64,000 nucleotides of DNA from Alkalithermobacter thermoalcaliphilus JW-YL-7 = DSM 7308 (GCA_001584565.1 LSFY01000001.1:1682421-1746420); one strand, 5' to 3'; positions 31,420 through 41,431 are shown, numbered from the stretch's first letter. A program made the numbers and translations. Notes: generated from the letters alone by a model not told the origin.

Positions 31420-32286
31420 ATGAGTAATATTGCTGGAAGTGGTTGTGATATATTAGTTCCTTTTAATGAAAGAAAGCCACTTAAAGAAATAGAAAAAAGT
31501 ATTATAAAACGCTATAGAAAAGAATTATGGTCAAGATTTATTAAGGCTATAAAAGATTTTGAGCTTGTTAAAGACGGAGATAAAATAGCTCTTGGTATAT
31601 CTGGTGGAAAAGATAGTATCCTTATGGCAAAGCTATTTCAAGAGTTAAAACGTCATGGTCAAATAAAGTTTGAGCTTGAATTTATAGCTATGGATCCTGG
31701 GTATCATCCAAATATAAAAGAGTTACTAATAGATAACTGTAATTACTTAAATATACCTATTCATTTGTTTGAATCTGATATATTCAAAATTATAGATAAT
31801 ATAGCTAGTGATTATCCTTGTTATATGTGTGCAAAAATGCGTAGAGGTGCTCTTTATTCAAAAGCTCAGGAACTTGGATGTAACAAGTTGGCATTAGGCC
31901 ATCACTTTAACGATGTTATAGAAACTACTATGTTAAATATCTTATATGCAGGAAGTTTTAAAACTATGCTTCCTAAACTAAAATCTTCAAATTTTGAAGG
32001 CCTTGAGCTTATACGTCCTCTTTATTATGTACGCGAAAAAGATATTGAACGTTTCACGCAAAACAGTGGTATCTGGCCACTTAACTGTGCTTGTATGGTT
32101 GCAGCTAAAAAGACAGGTAGCAAACGTAATGAAATAAAGCAAATGATAAAGCAACTTAAAGATAATTTTAGTGAAGTTGATAAGTCTATATTTAAAGCAG
32201 CTCAAAATGTAAATATGAACGCTATCTTGGGATGGGAAAAAGATGGACAAAAATATTCGTATTTAGATTTTTATGATGAAACTTAA
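31420..32286 (+). CDS. TtcA-family tRNA 2-thiolation ATPase
   Basis: The roughly 288-residue PP-loop enzyme has SGGKDS (ALGISGGKDSILMAKL), the paired cysteines DYPCYMCAKMRRG and a third in NCACMV that would hold an iron-sulfur cluster, and the GHHFNDVIETTMLNI motif. Relatives thiolate cytidine 32 or another tRNA base through adenylation. ATG at 31420 follows GAGGTGAT. Many clostridia carry several paralogues, so the exact base modified is uncertain. Confidence 0.88.
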   Translation: MSNIAGSGCDILVPFNERKPLKEIEKSIIKRYRKELWSRFIKAIKDFELVKDGDKIALGISGGKDSILMAKLFQELKRHGQIKFELEFIAMDPGYHPNIKELLIDNCNYLNIPIHLFESDIFKIIDNIASDYPCYMCAKMRRGALYSKAQELGCNKLALGHHFNDVIETTMLNILYAGSFKTMLPKLKSSNFEGLELIRPLYYVREKDIERFTQNSGIWPLNCACMVAAKKTGSKRNEIKQMIKQLKDNFSEVDKSIFKAAQNVNMNAILGWEKDGQKYSYLDFYDET

Positions 32287-32315
32287 AAAGGATTAAGCTA
32301 GCTTAATCCTTTTTT
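32285..32315. terminator. Bidirectional terminator between the TtcA-like and amine oxidase genes
   Basis: AAAAAGGATTAAGC/GCTTAATCCTTTTT with a TA loop; strong in both directions. Confidence 0.92.
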
Positions 32316-33929
32316 GATTTGTTTTGCTATATCATTAGCAGCTTTCATACCTGTACTTAGTGCCCCTTGCATCCATCCATGATTTGGTGATATATGTTCT
32401 CCTGCAAAAAATATTCTGTTGTTGTATTCAGGGGATGCTGCACTATATGAAAATATTCTCTTTTGTTCAGGTGTAAGTCTACAAAATCCACCTCTAAACC
32501 AAGGCTCTTTATCCCATTGTATTGTTTTATAATCATAAACTATATCATCTAAATATCCAGTATCTTTTCCATGAACTTCTTCAACTTGCCTTTTTATACT
32601 TTCAAATCTTATTTTTTCTTCTAAATTTGCTAATCTAGTAGATTCTAAATTAAAGTTATATGATGCTAATAAGACATTGCTTTCATAAGATGGATACCAT
32701 ATCGATGCAATAGGTAAATCTGTAAAAGATCCTCCACCTACTATTTTATCTTCTTCCCAAAATCTTTTATTACAAAGAAATAATGTCTTTTGAGCATTAG
32801 AATAATTAACCTCTCTTATAGCTTGCATTTTTCTATTTGTAAACGACGGATATATCTGAACATTTCTAAGTGTTGAGAAAGGAATTGCACATACAACATA
32901 GTCAAATTCTTCTTTTTGACAATCTCCTGATTTATTTTTAAATCTTAATATAACCTTATCACCTTTATCTGATTTATATATTCCATCTACATAGTTTCCT
33001 AACTTAAAATTTACATTGCCTAAATATTTAGGATCTATATTATATTCCTTTGGCTCTTTAGATATTAAAGATTTATAAAAAGCATTTGGTAACTTAGAAA
33101 GTCCATCTACTATTTCGTAAAGACTACTAAAATAAAGAGGATATTCTTCTTCTAAAACTTCTATATAATTTATATAATAAAACGATCCTGCAAGCGGCAT
33201 TAATCTTCCTAAAAGATCTATAGCATCTTGGCTTAATCCTGACATTTGGAGTACTTGGCGTATATTTAGACTATCCCAATATAAAACTTGTGGATTATAT
33301 TGTTTTTTTACTCTTAATATATCTTTTCTATTGTTAGGATGTATAGTATATAAAGGTTTTACAAGTCCACGCTCTGCAAGTTCTGTCCAAGGGCTATTTC
33401 TTTCCCAATTTCTAAGATTAAATTTTGGATATATTTTTTGTTTTACATTTTTACCACTTGGATCATTTCTAACTCTAGTATTTTTTACATATATAAATCC
33501 ATTTTCATTATACTGTATAAATGGACGTGTATTTAAATTGAATAAATCTATATAATGCCATGTAGCTTCGTGACTTATAGGAATGCGCATAGGCCCTAGT
33601 TCGCCATAAAGTCTTTTTTCTTTATCAAAATAATAAGTATAAACCCTTCCCCCTACTCTATCTTCTATTGGGTCAAATATAGTTATATTAAATCCTAGTT
33701 TTCTAAGCTCAAATGCACACGATAATCCTGCAAGTCCTGCTCCTATTATTCCTACCTTTACATCTTTAAATTGACCTATTTTTCCTATTGTTTTAATATC
33801 TTCAGGTATATCTAGCAATTTTATAATATTTTCAAAGTCTTCTAATCTATTAGCATTTTTAAGTGCATTCTTAAGTATTTTGTGTCTTTGTCTTTTGGTT
33901 GGATTTAATACTTGAATATTATCTTTCAT
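32298..33929 (-). CDS. FAD-dependent amine oxidase (L-amino-acid or monoamine oxidase type)
   Basis: The 543-residue flavoenzyme has Rossmann motif VGIIGAGLAGLSCAFELRKL (near residue 60), the GGR motif DRVGGRVYTYYF and the C-terminal FAD-binding FFAGEHISPNHGWMQGALST. Members oxidise an amine or amino acid, normally with O2 and release of H2O2. That is notable in an organism with only anaerobic ribonucleotide reductase in view; peroxide would be handled by enzymes such as CotJC, or another acceptor may be used. ATG at 33929 is chosen because AGGGGGG lies nine bases before; an ATG three codons upstream overlaps it. No operon partner. Confidence 0.87.
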   Translation of the reverse strand: MKDNIQVLNPTKRQRHKILKNALKNANRLEDFENIIKLLDIPEDIKTIGKIGQFKDVKVGIIGAGLAGLSCAFELRKLGFNITIFDPIEDRVGGRVYTYYFDKEKRLYGELGPMRIPISHEATWHYIDLFNLNTRPFIQYNENGFIYVKNTRVRNDPSGKNVKQKIYPKFNLRNWERNSPWTELAERGLVKPLYTIHPNNRKDILRVKKQYNPQVLYWDSLNIRQVLQMSGLSQDAIDLLGRLMPLAGSFYYINYIEVLEEEYPLYFSSLYEIVDGLSKLPNAFYKSLISKEPKEYNIDPKYLGNVNFKLGNYVDGIYKSDKGDKVILRFKNKSGDCQKEEFDYVVCAIPFSTLRNVQIYPSFTNRKMQAIREVNYSNAQKTLFLCNKRFWEEDKIVGGGSFTDLPIASIWYPSYESNVLLASYNFNLESTRLANLEEKIRFESIKRQVEEVHGKDTGYLDDIVYDYKTIQWDKEPWFRGGFCRLTPEQKRIFSYSAASPEYNNRIFFAGEHISPNHGWMQGALSTGMKAANDIAKQIKKGLS

Positions 33930-34009
33930 AATATACATCCCCCCTATATGGTTTTCAACTAATATATATAGGAAAGATGATAAATTTATTCGAGAAAATA
34001 TTAAAATTT

Positions 34010-34792
34010 CTATATAAATTGGTTAAACACAGGAATTATATATGGATTTCCTGTTAAAGGATTTTTTATTATATTAACTTTCATATTGTAAACATTCTTT
34101 ATATTTTCCTCTGTTAATACTTTATGAGGATCTCCTTTTGATACTATTTTCCCTTTATTTAATAAAAATATCTCATCACTATATGCTAATGCAAGGTTTA
34201 GATCGTGAAGTATTGATATTACTGTTAAATTTTTTTCTTTGTTTAATTTTTTTATTGTATCTAGTATTTCTATCTGATTGTGTATATCAAGATTTGATAT
34301 AGGTTCATCTAGAAGAATAATCTGAGTACTTTGAGCTATTGCTCTTGCTATTATTACTCTTTGCCTTTCTCCACCACTTATTTGATTTATTTTTTTGTCT
34401 TTAAGGTGCCATGTATTTGTCATTTCCATTGCCATTTTTGCTATTTGTATATCTTCATCTGTTTCATCTTGAAACATTCTAAGATATGGAGTTCTTCCCA
34501 TTAAAACTATATCTATAACAGAAAAATCAAATTCGATATTAGTATCTTGAGGCACACACGAAACTTTCTTTGCCATATCTTTACTAGCAATTCTTGTTAT
34601 ATCTTTATTTTCTATAAATATAGTATTTCTTGGTACCTGTAATGCTTTAGATATGTTCTTAAATAAAGTTGTCTTTCCCGATCCATTAGGCCCAATTATG
34701 CTATAAAATTTTCCTTTTTCTATATTTAAATTTATATTATCTAATACTTTTGTATCTTCAAAACTGTAACTTAAATTGTCTATATTAACCAT
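34010..34792 (-). CDS. btuD: Cobalamin ABC transporter ATP-binding protein
   Basis: The 260-residue FecE/BtuD-type ATPase has Walker A GPNGSGKTTLF, signature ISGGERQRVIIARAIAQ, Walker B IILLDEPISNLD and the H-loop SILHDLNLAL. It is the last gene of btuF-btuC-btuD. It directly abuts btuC (stop and start adjacent), consistent with coupling. The cobalamin riboswitch upstream makes vitamin B12 the likely cargo rather than iron chelates. Confidence 0.92.
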   Translation of the reverse strand: MVNIDNLSYSFEDTKVLDNINLNIEKGKFYSIIGPNGSGKTTLFKNISKALQVPRNTIFIENKDITRIASKDMAKKVSCVPQDTNIEFDFSVIDIVLMGRTPYLRMFQDETDEDIQIAKMAMEMTNTWHLKDKKINQISGGERQRVIIARAIAQSTQIILLDEPISNLDIHNQIEILDTIKKLNKEKNLTVISILHDLNLALAYSDEIFLLNKGKIVSKGDPHKVLTEENIKNVYNMKVNIIKNPLTGNPYIIPVFNQFI

Positions 34793-35863
34793 CTACTTCA
34801 CCTGCTTTTTGCTTTTAATTAAAAGATATATAAAATATGGTGCTCCAAATAAAGATGTTATAGCTCCTACAGGTATTTCATTTGGTGGAATTAAAGTCCT
34901 TGAAAGAGTATCTGAAATTATCATAAATATAGCTCCTCCTAATGCACTAAACGGAACTAATACTCTATGATCTGGACCTATCAAAATTCTTATTGCATGT
35001 GGAATTATAAGTCCTACAAATCCTATAACTCCACTTACAGACACACTTGCTGCTACTACCAAAGATGTTGTGAAAAGAATTATTTTTTTTGTTTTTTCAA
35101 CTTCTATTCCTAAACTTCTTGCGCTATCATCTCCTGTTAACATAACATTGAGATCTTTAGAAAACAAATAAATTACAAAATATCCTAGTATAACAAATGG
35201 TAGTATTGTTCCTACATATTTCCAACTTGCAGACGATAAGCTCCCCATTATCCAAAATACTATTTTATCTACTTGTTGCCTGTTAAATATCATAATTATT
35301 GATATTATAGATGATATCAAAAAACTTAAAGTTACACCTGCTAGTAAAAGAGTTACTGTAGAAATTTTATTCCCTGTTCTTGCTATACTATAAACTATAA
35401 AAACTGAACTGATAGCTCCAATAAAAGCCATAGTAGTTACTAAGTTAAATCCCATAAATAATGATTGAAAATTCAATATTATAGCTATTGTAGCCCCTAA
35501 AGCTGCTCCAGAAGATACCCCTAATATATATGGATCTGCCATAGGATTTTTAAACATTCCTTGAAATGCAACTCCAGAAACCGAAAGTCCCATACCTACT
35601 AAAGAAGATAGTAGTATTCTAGGTAATCTTATATTGTGTATTATTATTATGTGATTTGGCTTTATACTTTCTAGGTTAATAAAATTTCTAACTACAGGTA
35701 CTTTACTCAGTAGAATATAAACAGCCTGTTTTATTGATATATCAGCTACACCTAATGTACTTGATAATATAATAAGGAAAAAAAGCATTACTAAACATAT
35801 TAAAAATAAAGCCTTATAATGTTTCTTTTTATTTATAAATGCCATAAAAATTCCTCTTTTCAA
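34793..35863 (-). CDS. btuC: Cobalamin ABC transporter permease
   Basis: The 356-residue FecCD/BtuC family permease has about ten membrane helices and family motifs [20 protein letters not shown] and [19 protein letters not shown]. The first ATG is followed by [15 protein letters not shown]; the ATG six codons later (preceded by GGAATTTTT) is an alternative start. Two subunits would form the pore. A hairpin separates it from btuF. Confidence 0.92.
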   Translation of the reverse strand: MKRGIFMAFINKKKHYKALFLICLVMLFFLIILSSTLGVADISIKQAVYILLSKVPVVRNFINLESIKPNHIIIIHNIRLPRILLSSLVGMGLSVSGVAFQGMFKNPMADPYILGVSSGAALGATIAIILNFQSLFMGFNLVTTMAFIGAISSVFIVYSIARTGNKISTVTLLLAGVTLSFLISSIISIIMIFNRQQVDKIVFWIMGSLSSASWKYVGTILPFVILGYFVIYLFSKDLNVMLTGDDSARSLGIEVEKTKKIILFTTSLVVAASVSVSGVIGFVGLIIPHAIRILIGPDHRVLVPFSALGGAIFMIISDTLSRTLIPPNEIPVGAITSLFGAPYFIYLLIKSKKQVK

Positions 35864-35873
35864 AAATATTTAA

Positions 35874-35896
35874 AAGGAATCTTTAAAAGATTCCTT
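35874..35896 (-). terminator. Intercistronic hairpin between btuF and btuC
   Basis: AAGGAATCTT/AAGATTCCTT with a short loop, followed on the minus strand by TTTTAAATATTTTT. It may act as a partial terminator giving more binding protein than permease. Confidence 0.65.
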
Positions 35897-36809
35897 ATTT
35901 AAATAAATCTGGATGCATAATTTTTGCAAGCTCATAAAGTCCATCTACAATCCTTGGTGTTGGTCTATCAAGTAAATTATTATCTATTTCAAATAGTCTT
36001 CCTTCTTTTACAGCTGTAAGATCTTTATATCCATTAGCCTCTTGTATTCCTTTTTTCGAATCGAAATATTTTGAGCATATTAAAATATCTGGATCATGCT
36101 CTAAAAGTCTTTCTATGCTGTATTGCCATCCTTCAACGTCATCTGCAACATTTTCTCCACCAGCTATTTGTATTAATTGACTTATAAGAGTTCCTTTACC
36201 AGCTGTATAATCTCCATATTCCCCAAATCCTACTACGTAATATACAGTTGGTTTTTCCTTATCTTTAACTTTATTTGCGATATCTTCAACTTTTTCTTTC
36301 ATAGAGCTTACTATTTGTTGTGCTTTTTCTTCTTTATTTACAACTTGAGCTACTCTTTTTATAATATCATATACACCTTCAATATTATCTTGTCCATATA
36401 AAACTGCAACCTTTATCCCAACTTCTTCTAATTTTTCTAAGTCTTCTTTTCTAAAATGGGTAGATGCTATAACTAAATCTGGATTTAGTTCCACTATTTT
36501 TTCTATATTAGGATCTGCAAGACCTCCTATTGATTCTATTTCACTTACCTTTTGTGGATAATCACAATAGTCTGTTCTTCCTACTAATTTATCTTCAGCT
36601 CCAAGTGCAAATATAATTTCTGTTATATTAGGAGCTATAGATACTATAGTTTCAGGTTCTGATTCTAATATAACTTCTCTATTATAATTATCTACTATTT
36701 TCATAGGATATTTCGAACTAGTTTCACTATTATTTTCCTGTACCTGAGAACATCCAACAAATGATACCAATACAAAAAACGTTAACAAAATGCTTACAAG
36801 TTTTTTCAA
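35895..36809 (-). CDS. btuF: Cobalamin-binding lipoprotein
   Basis: The 304-residue substrate-binding protein has lipoprotein signal KKLVSILLTFFVLVSFVGC (lipobox FVGC), then two lobes with the TroA/BtuF fold (SIAPNITEIIFALGAEDKLV; GGLADPNIEKIVELNPDLVI). It captures cobalamin or cobinamide outside the membrane and delivers it to BtuC. First gene after the cobalamin riboswitch. ATG follows AAGGAGGAGTTTG. Confidence 0.92.
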   Translation of the reverse strand: MKKLVSILLTFFVLVSFVGCSQVQENNSETSSKYPMKIVDNYNREVILESEPETIVSIAPNITEIIFALGAEDKLVGRTDYCDYPQKVSEIESIGGLADPNIEKIVELNPDLVIASTHFRKEDLEKLEEVGIKVAVLYGQDNIEGVYDIIKRVAQVVNKEEKAQQIVSSMKEKVEDIANKVKDKEKPTVYYVVGFGEYGDYTAGKGTLISQLIQIAGGENVADDVEGWQYSIERLLEHDPDILICSKYFDSKKGIQEANGYKDLTAVKEGRLFEIDNNLLDRPTPRIVDGLYELAKIMHPDLFK

Positions 36810-36841
36810 ATCAAACTCCTCCTTATAGTTTATTTAAACAT

Positions 36842-36862
36842 AAAAAAACACACCAGGGGTGT
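36842..36862 (-). terminator. Cobalamin-riboswitch expression platform terminator
   Basis: On the minus strand CACACC-CCT-GGTGTG is followed by TTTTTTT, between the aptamer and btuF. Confidence 0.85.
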
Positions 36863-36914
36863 GAAGAAACATTTATATATTCCTATCATCCTCCCTCCGA
36901 AGATTATGGCTCAA

Positions 36915-37075
36915 AAGTATATGGCAGGTTTCCTGACTTATGGATCATCTTACTCTCCAGCCTTCTCGGTTTCCCAATGGCTTTTTTGGATTTCATCACC
37001 AATTACAGTAGCGGGGGCTGTAGTGGAATTTCACCACTTTCCCTTTTAACCCTCTAGGGCACCATATACCACCCT
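36915..37075 (-). ncRNA. Cobalamin (adenosylcobalamin) riboswitch
   Basis: The minus strand carries the B12-box AGTCAGGAAACCTGCCAT (36919-36938), the conserved GAAATTCCACTACAGCCCCC followed by CGCTACTGT, and GGTGCC near the 5' end. The 5' GGTATATGG closes with CCATATAC. With the terminator at 36842-36862 it would stop btuFCD transcription when cobalamin is plentiful. Confidence 0.95.
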
Positions 37076-37102
37076 ATTAATTTTTTAAATATTTTCAATT
37101 TT

Positions 37103-37108
37103 ATTATA
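37103..37108 (-). promoter_or_regulatory. Extended -10 promoter of the btu operon
   Basis: The minus strand has TGATATAAT, a perfect TATAAT with the TGn extension, about 30 bases before the riboswitch. No clear -35 is seen. Confidence 0.6.
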
Positions 37109-37137
37109 TCAGATTTTTATCTTTTTTCTACCATATT

Positions 37138-38391
37138 TTAAATGTTTGTTAAATTTTTGAGTATAATATTTATTTTTTCTTTAAACATCACAACTTCTTT
37201 ATTTGTAGGATTTTTAGATCCATATCTTATTTGTTCATACATAGTAGTAATCCATTGTATGTCTTCAATATTATCGGGCATTAATGAATCTAGTACTTTT
37301 TTTATATTTCTAGCCGTATATGTACTTGTTATAAAATTTTTTTTGTAAAGCATTTTTATTAATTTATAATATTCATATCTAACCTTTTCGTTTATGTCTG
37401 ATGTTAATATTCTGCTTAGTTTTCTTTTTAATGAATCTTTAGTATTTTTAATATCTAAAAATTTTATAGTTTTTATATCAAAGCAAAATTCTCTATCTTC
37501 TTTATAACTTTGTCTATCATCTTTTTGTATGTTTTTTATTAATTTAGTTATGAGATAAAAAATAATTAAAATAACTAAAATTATTATTATTAAAATGAGT
37601 ATATTTAAAAATAACACATATATTTCAGATTTGTTATTATTTAAAATAACATCATTATTATATATATTTTCTGTGTGATGACTTTGTATATCTTGTTTTG
37701 ACTCTAAAAAGAAAAATAGATACTTAGAGATGAATGTAGCAAAATCTATTAAAATAGCTCTTAGAAAATATGAAAAATATGACAAAATATTAAAAATTAT
37801 CATAAAGGTTGATCTTGTAATCTTTATCAGAAAGTTTTTGCTTAAAAATGACAAAAGAATAATAAAAAATACTAATGATATATCTATTGCTCTATTAACT
37901 TTATTTATTTTGTACTTTATACTTTTCAATATATTTAAAACAATAAGACTTATGATTATATATACAGTGCTTAAAGTTACTATATCTGGTGATATATTTT
38001 TATCAAGTATCGATACTAGAAAATTTAAAAAAATAAGTATGTATGTTTTAATATTAAATTTTTGTACTGAATGTATATCTTCTAATTTAGAATACATATT
38101 TTTCACTGATAAATACCAAAGTATATAAAATACAAAGAAAATCAATATCTTGTTTGCTAGGTTAAAGTTATCTAAAAAAATAAAACTTATAATAATGCTA
38201 AAAATCAGGCCTATTATAGCTGCTGCATATTTATTTAATCTAAAACTTATAAAAGATATATATGAAAAAAATATAAAATACACTATATTTACACTTTCTA
38301 TGTTCAAATTTAAAAATAAACTTAAAAATACAAATACTATATAATAAAAAATAGATTCTGATAAAACAGAAAAAATTCTACAAATAATCAT
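37138..38391 (-). CDS. Membrane protein with DUF4129-like C-terminal domain
   Basis: About 417 residues. The first 225 are strongly hydrophobic, with six or seven membrane helices, and a further helix near 265-290 (VLFLNILILIIIILVILIIF) precedes a cytoplasmic tail. The tail (VRYEYYKLIKMLYKKNFITS ... YEQIRYGSKNPTNKE) resembles the DUF4129 domain that accompanies transglutaminase-like proteins. ATG at 38391 overlaps the end of the DUF58 gene, so translation is coupled. It is the third gene of MoxR-DUF58-DUF4129; the usual transglutaminase partner is absent. Confidence 0.7.
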   Translation of the reverse strand: MIICRIFSVLSESIFYYIVFVFLSLFLNLNIESVNIVYFIFFSYISFISFRLNKYAAAIIGLIFSIIISFIFLDNFNLANKILIFFVFYILWYLSVKNMYSKLEDIHSVQKFNIKTYILIFLNFLVSILDKNISPDIVTLSTVYIIISLIVLNILKSIKYKINKVNRAIDISLVFFIILLSFLSKNFLIKITRSTFMIIFNILSYFSYFLRAILIDFATFISKYLFFFLESKQDIQSHHTENIYNNDVILNNNKSEIYVLFLNILILIIIILVILIIFYLITKLIKNIQKDDRQSYKEDREFCFDIKTIKFLDIKNTKDSLKRKLSRILTSDINEKVRYEYYKLIKMLYKKNFITSTYTARNIKKVLDSLMPDNIEDIQWITTMYEQIRYGSKNPTNKEVVMFKEKINIILKNLTNI

Positions 38392-39499
38392 CACCTCTAT
38401 ATGAAATTAAGTTTATGTTGCTCTTTTCAATATTTTCTTTGTTATCTACTGTTATTACTGTAAACTTTTTATCATTAAATGATTCTAATTCACTTAATAA
38501 TCTTTGTGTACAGTTATTTGTAACAAGAATTAAATCATACATAAAGTTAAATTGGTTTTGTATTTTTTGTATTGTTTCCTTTACACTATATTTTTTATAA
38601 TCTGTTATTTTCGAGCATGCTGTAAGGATATTTGATATTTGACTTTTATTATTGCTTGGATATATAAAAATATTTTCATCTTCTTTACAAAAGGCATTTG
38701 TAGTAAAACCGACTTTTATTCCTTGATTTATAAATTCTATTCCTATTGAAGCTACTATTTGTATTCCTGTTTCAATATTTTCTAGATCTTCCTTACTTGC
38801 TATATAATCGTGAACTTCTAATATATATGCTAAAATTATCTTTTTATCAGACGTATAGTCATATGTATTGACCTTTAACTTTTGGTTTTTAGCTACTGCT
38901 TTCCAGTTTATATTTTTTATAGAATCTACACTTGTATAATCTCTTATACCTGATATCATTAACGGATCGTCTATTATCCACCTTTTTACTATATATTCTC
39001 CTTGAAGCGTATTTAAAGAGTTTAATATGTTTTTTATATCTATTATTTTAGGATAGACGATTAATCTTTCGTAAAAATATATATCTTTTACATATTCATT
39101 ACTTCCAAATATATCAGTAGATATTAATGTTATTTTATCAAACAATTCATAATATCCTCTTTTTGTAGCTTTTATATTATATCTTCTAGTTACTTTTTCA
39201 AAAGGCATAATTGAAAACACACTTTCTCTTTTATACTTTAATTTATCACCTTTAGAATTAATATTTGACTTTTCAAACTGAATTTCCTTTGGAAACCTTT
39301 CAATAACATTTAGGTATGTAACAGGTAACAGCTTATTGTTTTTTATAGACAAAGCATACTCTGTAGTTTCTTCACAGAATATATGATTATCTTTAAATTT
39401 TCTATCTATGTCTATGTTACTGAATATATACTTTGAATATAAATATTTTTGAAATAGTATAAATAAAAATAAAATTATAATAAGCCATATATTTACCAT
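38378..39499 (-). CDS. DUF58 protein (von Willebrand A-like)
   Basis: The 373-residue protein has one or two N-terminal membrane helices (WLIIILFLFILFQKYLYS) and the DUF58 core DPLMISGIRDYTSVDSIKNI, matching the family pattern Y.pGDd.r.I.W. Partners of MoxR ATPases carry such VWA-like domains, and the complex is thought to remodel other proteins, often in cell-envelope processes. ATG follows AAGGAGAAAATAT; it lies 11 bases after the MoxR gene. Confidence 0.85.
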   Translation of the reverse strand: MVNIWLIIILFLFILFQKYLYSKYIFSNIDIDRKFKDNHIFCEETTEYALSIKNNKLLPVTYLNVIERFPKEIQFEKSNINSKGDKLKYKRESVFSIMPFEKVTRRYNIKATKRGYYELFDKITLISTDIFGSNEYVKDIYFYERLIVYPKIIDIKNILNSLNTLQGEYIVKRWIIDDPLMISGIRDYTSVDSIKNINWKAVAKNQKLKVNTYDYTSDKKIILAYILEVHDYIASKEDLENIETGIQIVASIGIEFINQGIKVGFTTNAFCKEDENIFIYPSNNKSQISNILTACSKITDYKKYSVKETIQKIQNQFNFMYDLILVTNNCTQRLLSELESFNDKKFTVITVDNKENIEKSNINLISYRGDDYL

Positions 39500-39510
39500 A
39501 TATTTTCTCC

Positions 39511-40431
39511 TTATATTGTTTCTACAGGGGCTGGTATTTTTGATACTATATCCTCTATTAATGCAAATTCATCTATGCTTTTGTGCTTTTTAGTTTGTAT
39601 TCTGTGAGAAAGTACATACTTAGATAAATATATTACATCATCTGGAATTACATAGTTTCTTTCATTTATGTATGCATAAGCTTTACAAGCCTTATAAAGA
39701 GCTATAGTTCCTCTAGGGCTTACTCCTAGTTCTATTAACTCATGATTTCTAGTTGAAGATATTATTTCTAATATATAATTAGTTATATCTTCACTTAAAA
39801 ATACATTTTCAAACTCTAACTGCATATTTATGATATCACTTTTATTACATATAGGTTTTATATCTTTTTTTTGTTCTCCTCTAGACAATTCTAATATTCT
39901 ATATTCTTCAGTCTTATTTGGATACCCCATCTTTATTTTCATAAAAAATCTATCAAGTTGGGCTTGAGGTAAAACAAATGTCCCATATGTATCTATTGGA
40001 TTTTGAGTTGCTATTACCATAAATAATTTATCTAAGTTATAGGTTTTTCCATCAACTGTAACTTGTCTTTCTTCCATACATTCTAAAAGGCTTGATTGTG
40101 TCCTTGGAGTTGCCCTATTCAACTCATCTGCTAAGAGTATATTTGTAAATATAGGCCCTTTTCTAAACTCAAAATCACATGTTTTCTGATTAAAAAAATT
40201 TATTCCAGCTAAATCAGATGGTAAGAGATCTGGAGTAAATTGTATTCTTTTAAAGTTACAATCTATCAAACCTGCTAAAGTCTTTGCTAGAGTAGTTTTT
40301 CCTACTCCCGGAACATCTTCAAGCAAGACATGCCCACCACTTATCAATGAAACCAAAATTAAATCAATTATATCATCTTTTCCAACTATAACTTTACTTA
40401 CATTCTCTTTTATCAATTTAAATACACTCAT
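39511..40431 (-). CDS. MoxR-family AAA ATPase
   Basis: The 306-residue ATPase has Walker A EDVPGVGKTTLAKTLA, Walker B NILLADELNRATPRTQ, sensor 1 ATQNP and the MoxR C-terminal lid domain (ISSTRNHELIELGVSPRGTI). It probably acts as a metal-chelatase-like chaperone on the DUF58 partner encoded next. First gene of the three-gene unit; the ATG follows GGGGGGAAAA. Confidence 0.94.
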   Translation of the reverse strand: MSVFKLIKENVSKVIVGKDDIIDLILVSLISGGHVLLEDVPGVGKTTLAKTLAGLIDCNFKRIQFTPDLLPSDLAGINFFNQKTCDFEFRKGPIFTNILLADELNRATPRTQSSLLECMEERQVTVDGKTYNLDKLFMVIATQNPIDTYGTFVLPQAQLDRFFMKIKMGYPNKTEEYRILELSRGEQKKDIKPICNKSDIINMQLEFENVFLSEDITNYILEIISSTRNHELIELGVSPRGTIALYKACKAYAYINERNYVIPDDVIYLSKYVLSHRIQTKKHKSIDEFALIEDIVSKIPAPVETI

Positions 40432-40489
40432 TTTTCCCCCCCCTTAAACTTATAGTTTTATTATAGTCTTTTTGAATATTTTTTTAAAT

Positions 40490-40518
40490 CAAAATTGCCC
40501 GAAAAATTCGGGCAATTT
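40490..40518 (-). terminator. Terminator after the M15 peptidase gene
   Basis: AAATTGCCCGAA/TTCGGGCAATTT with a short A/T loop. On the minus strand it is followed by TGATTTAAAAAAATATT; the U-run is weak but the stem is strong. Confidence 0.75.
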
Positions 40519-41431
40519 ATTCTAGTTTACTATCTATCAGCTGTATATATTTTTTAATTTCTTCATTTAAAGGAACACCTTCATACCAAATACCATTAGA
40601 TTCTTTCTTGCTAAAGTATCTAGACTTTATTATAAGCTCTGGCCTATACTCAAAATGGAGTATATCAAAATAACCCCATTTTCCACCCCATATAAAATTA
40701 TTTTTCTCAAATATTCTAACTATCTCTTTAGAATAAGAGCTTAACCTAGCTTGCCCTTGTTCTCGAGATGCCCATTTCCAATAATCTCTATTATCTCTGG
40801 CAAGATCTATTGCTATTCCAAATGCATGAGGACTTAATCTATTAGTTCCTGCAATATATCTAAAATTATACGTTCCACTTATCGGATATAAACAGTTTCT
40901 TATGTGATAAGATTGCTCTGCAAGAAGAGAAACTTCTTTCATTGCTTTTTCTAGTGACTTTGCAGCATTATTTTTGCTGTTAAATGGATAATTTCTATAT
41001 CCACATTTTACATTTACTAGGTTTGATTCTATTTGCTCTTTTGTATGTCCATAAACTTCTTTTAATAAAGAGTATAGCCTTACTCTTCCTGGATTAAAAT
41101 TCTGCTCAGGCAAGGTATCTATGTCGTTGAGGGGATATATTTGTTCTAGAACGTCTTTAATAGATGGATTATTCAGTTTTTCTTCATCACTTTTTTGTGT
41201 TTTGTGATCATATATTATCTTTTGATTTCCCTTAGTTATTAAGTATACATTGTCGTTTTCTACTTTTATATCGACTATATATCCAGGATACGCCATCATT
41301 ATAGATAATATATCTTGTTTCATAGTAGTTTTGTATTGCTTATCTTCTATGTTATCTATATTTTTTATAGCTTCTCTTGAGTTACATCCATTTAAGAAAA
41401 TTAAACATAAAAATATAATTACTTTTTTCAT
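40517..41431 (-). CDS. M15-family peptidoglycan peptidase lipoprotein
   Basis: 304 residues: signal KKVIIFLCLIFLNGC with lipobox LNGC, a linker domain to about residue 140, then a VanY/CwlK-like zinc peptidase with SPHAFGIAIDLAR (HxxxxxxD metal site) and DILHFEYRPEL (catalytic E/H). It would cut L-Ala-D-Glu or D-Ala bonds in cell wall peptides. It precedes the MoxR operon on the same strand with a terminator between. Substrate is inferred from the family. Confidence 0.87.
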   Translation of the reverse strand: MKKVIIFLCLIFLNGCNSREAIKNIDNIEDKQYKTTMKQDILSIMMAYPGYIVDIKVENDNVYLITKGNQKIIYDHKTQKSDEEKLNNPSIKDVLEQIYPLNDIDTLPEQNFNPGRVRLYSLLKEVYGHTKEQIESNLVNVKCGYRNYPFNSKNNAAKSLEKAMKEVSLLAEQSYHIRNCLYPISGTYNFRYIAGTNRLSPHAFGIAIDLARDNRDYWKWASREQGQARLSSYSKEIVRIFEKNNFIWGGKWGYFDILHFEYRPELIIKSRYFSKKESNGIWYEGVPLNEEIKKYIQLIDSKLE

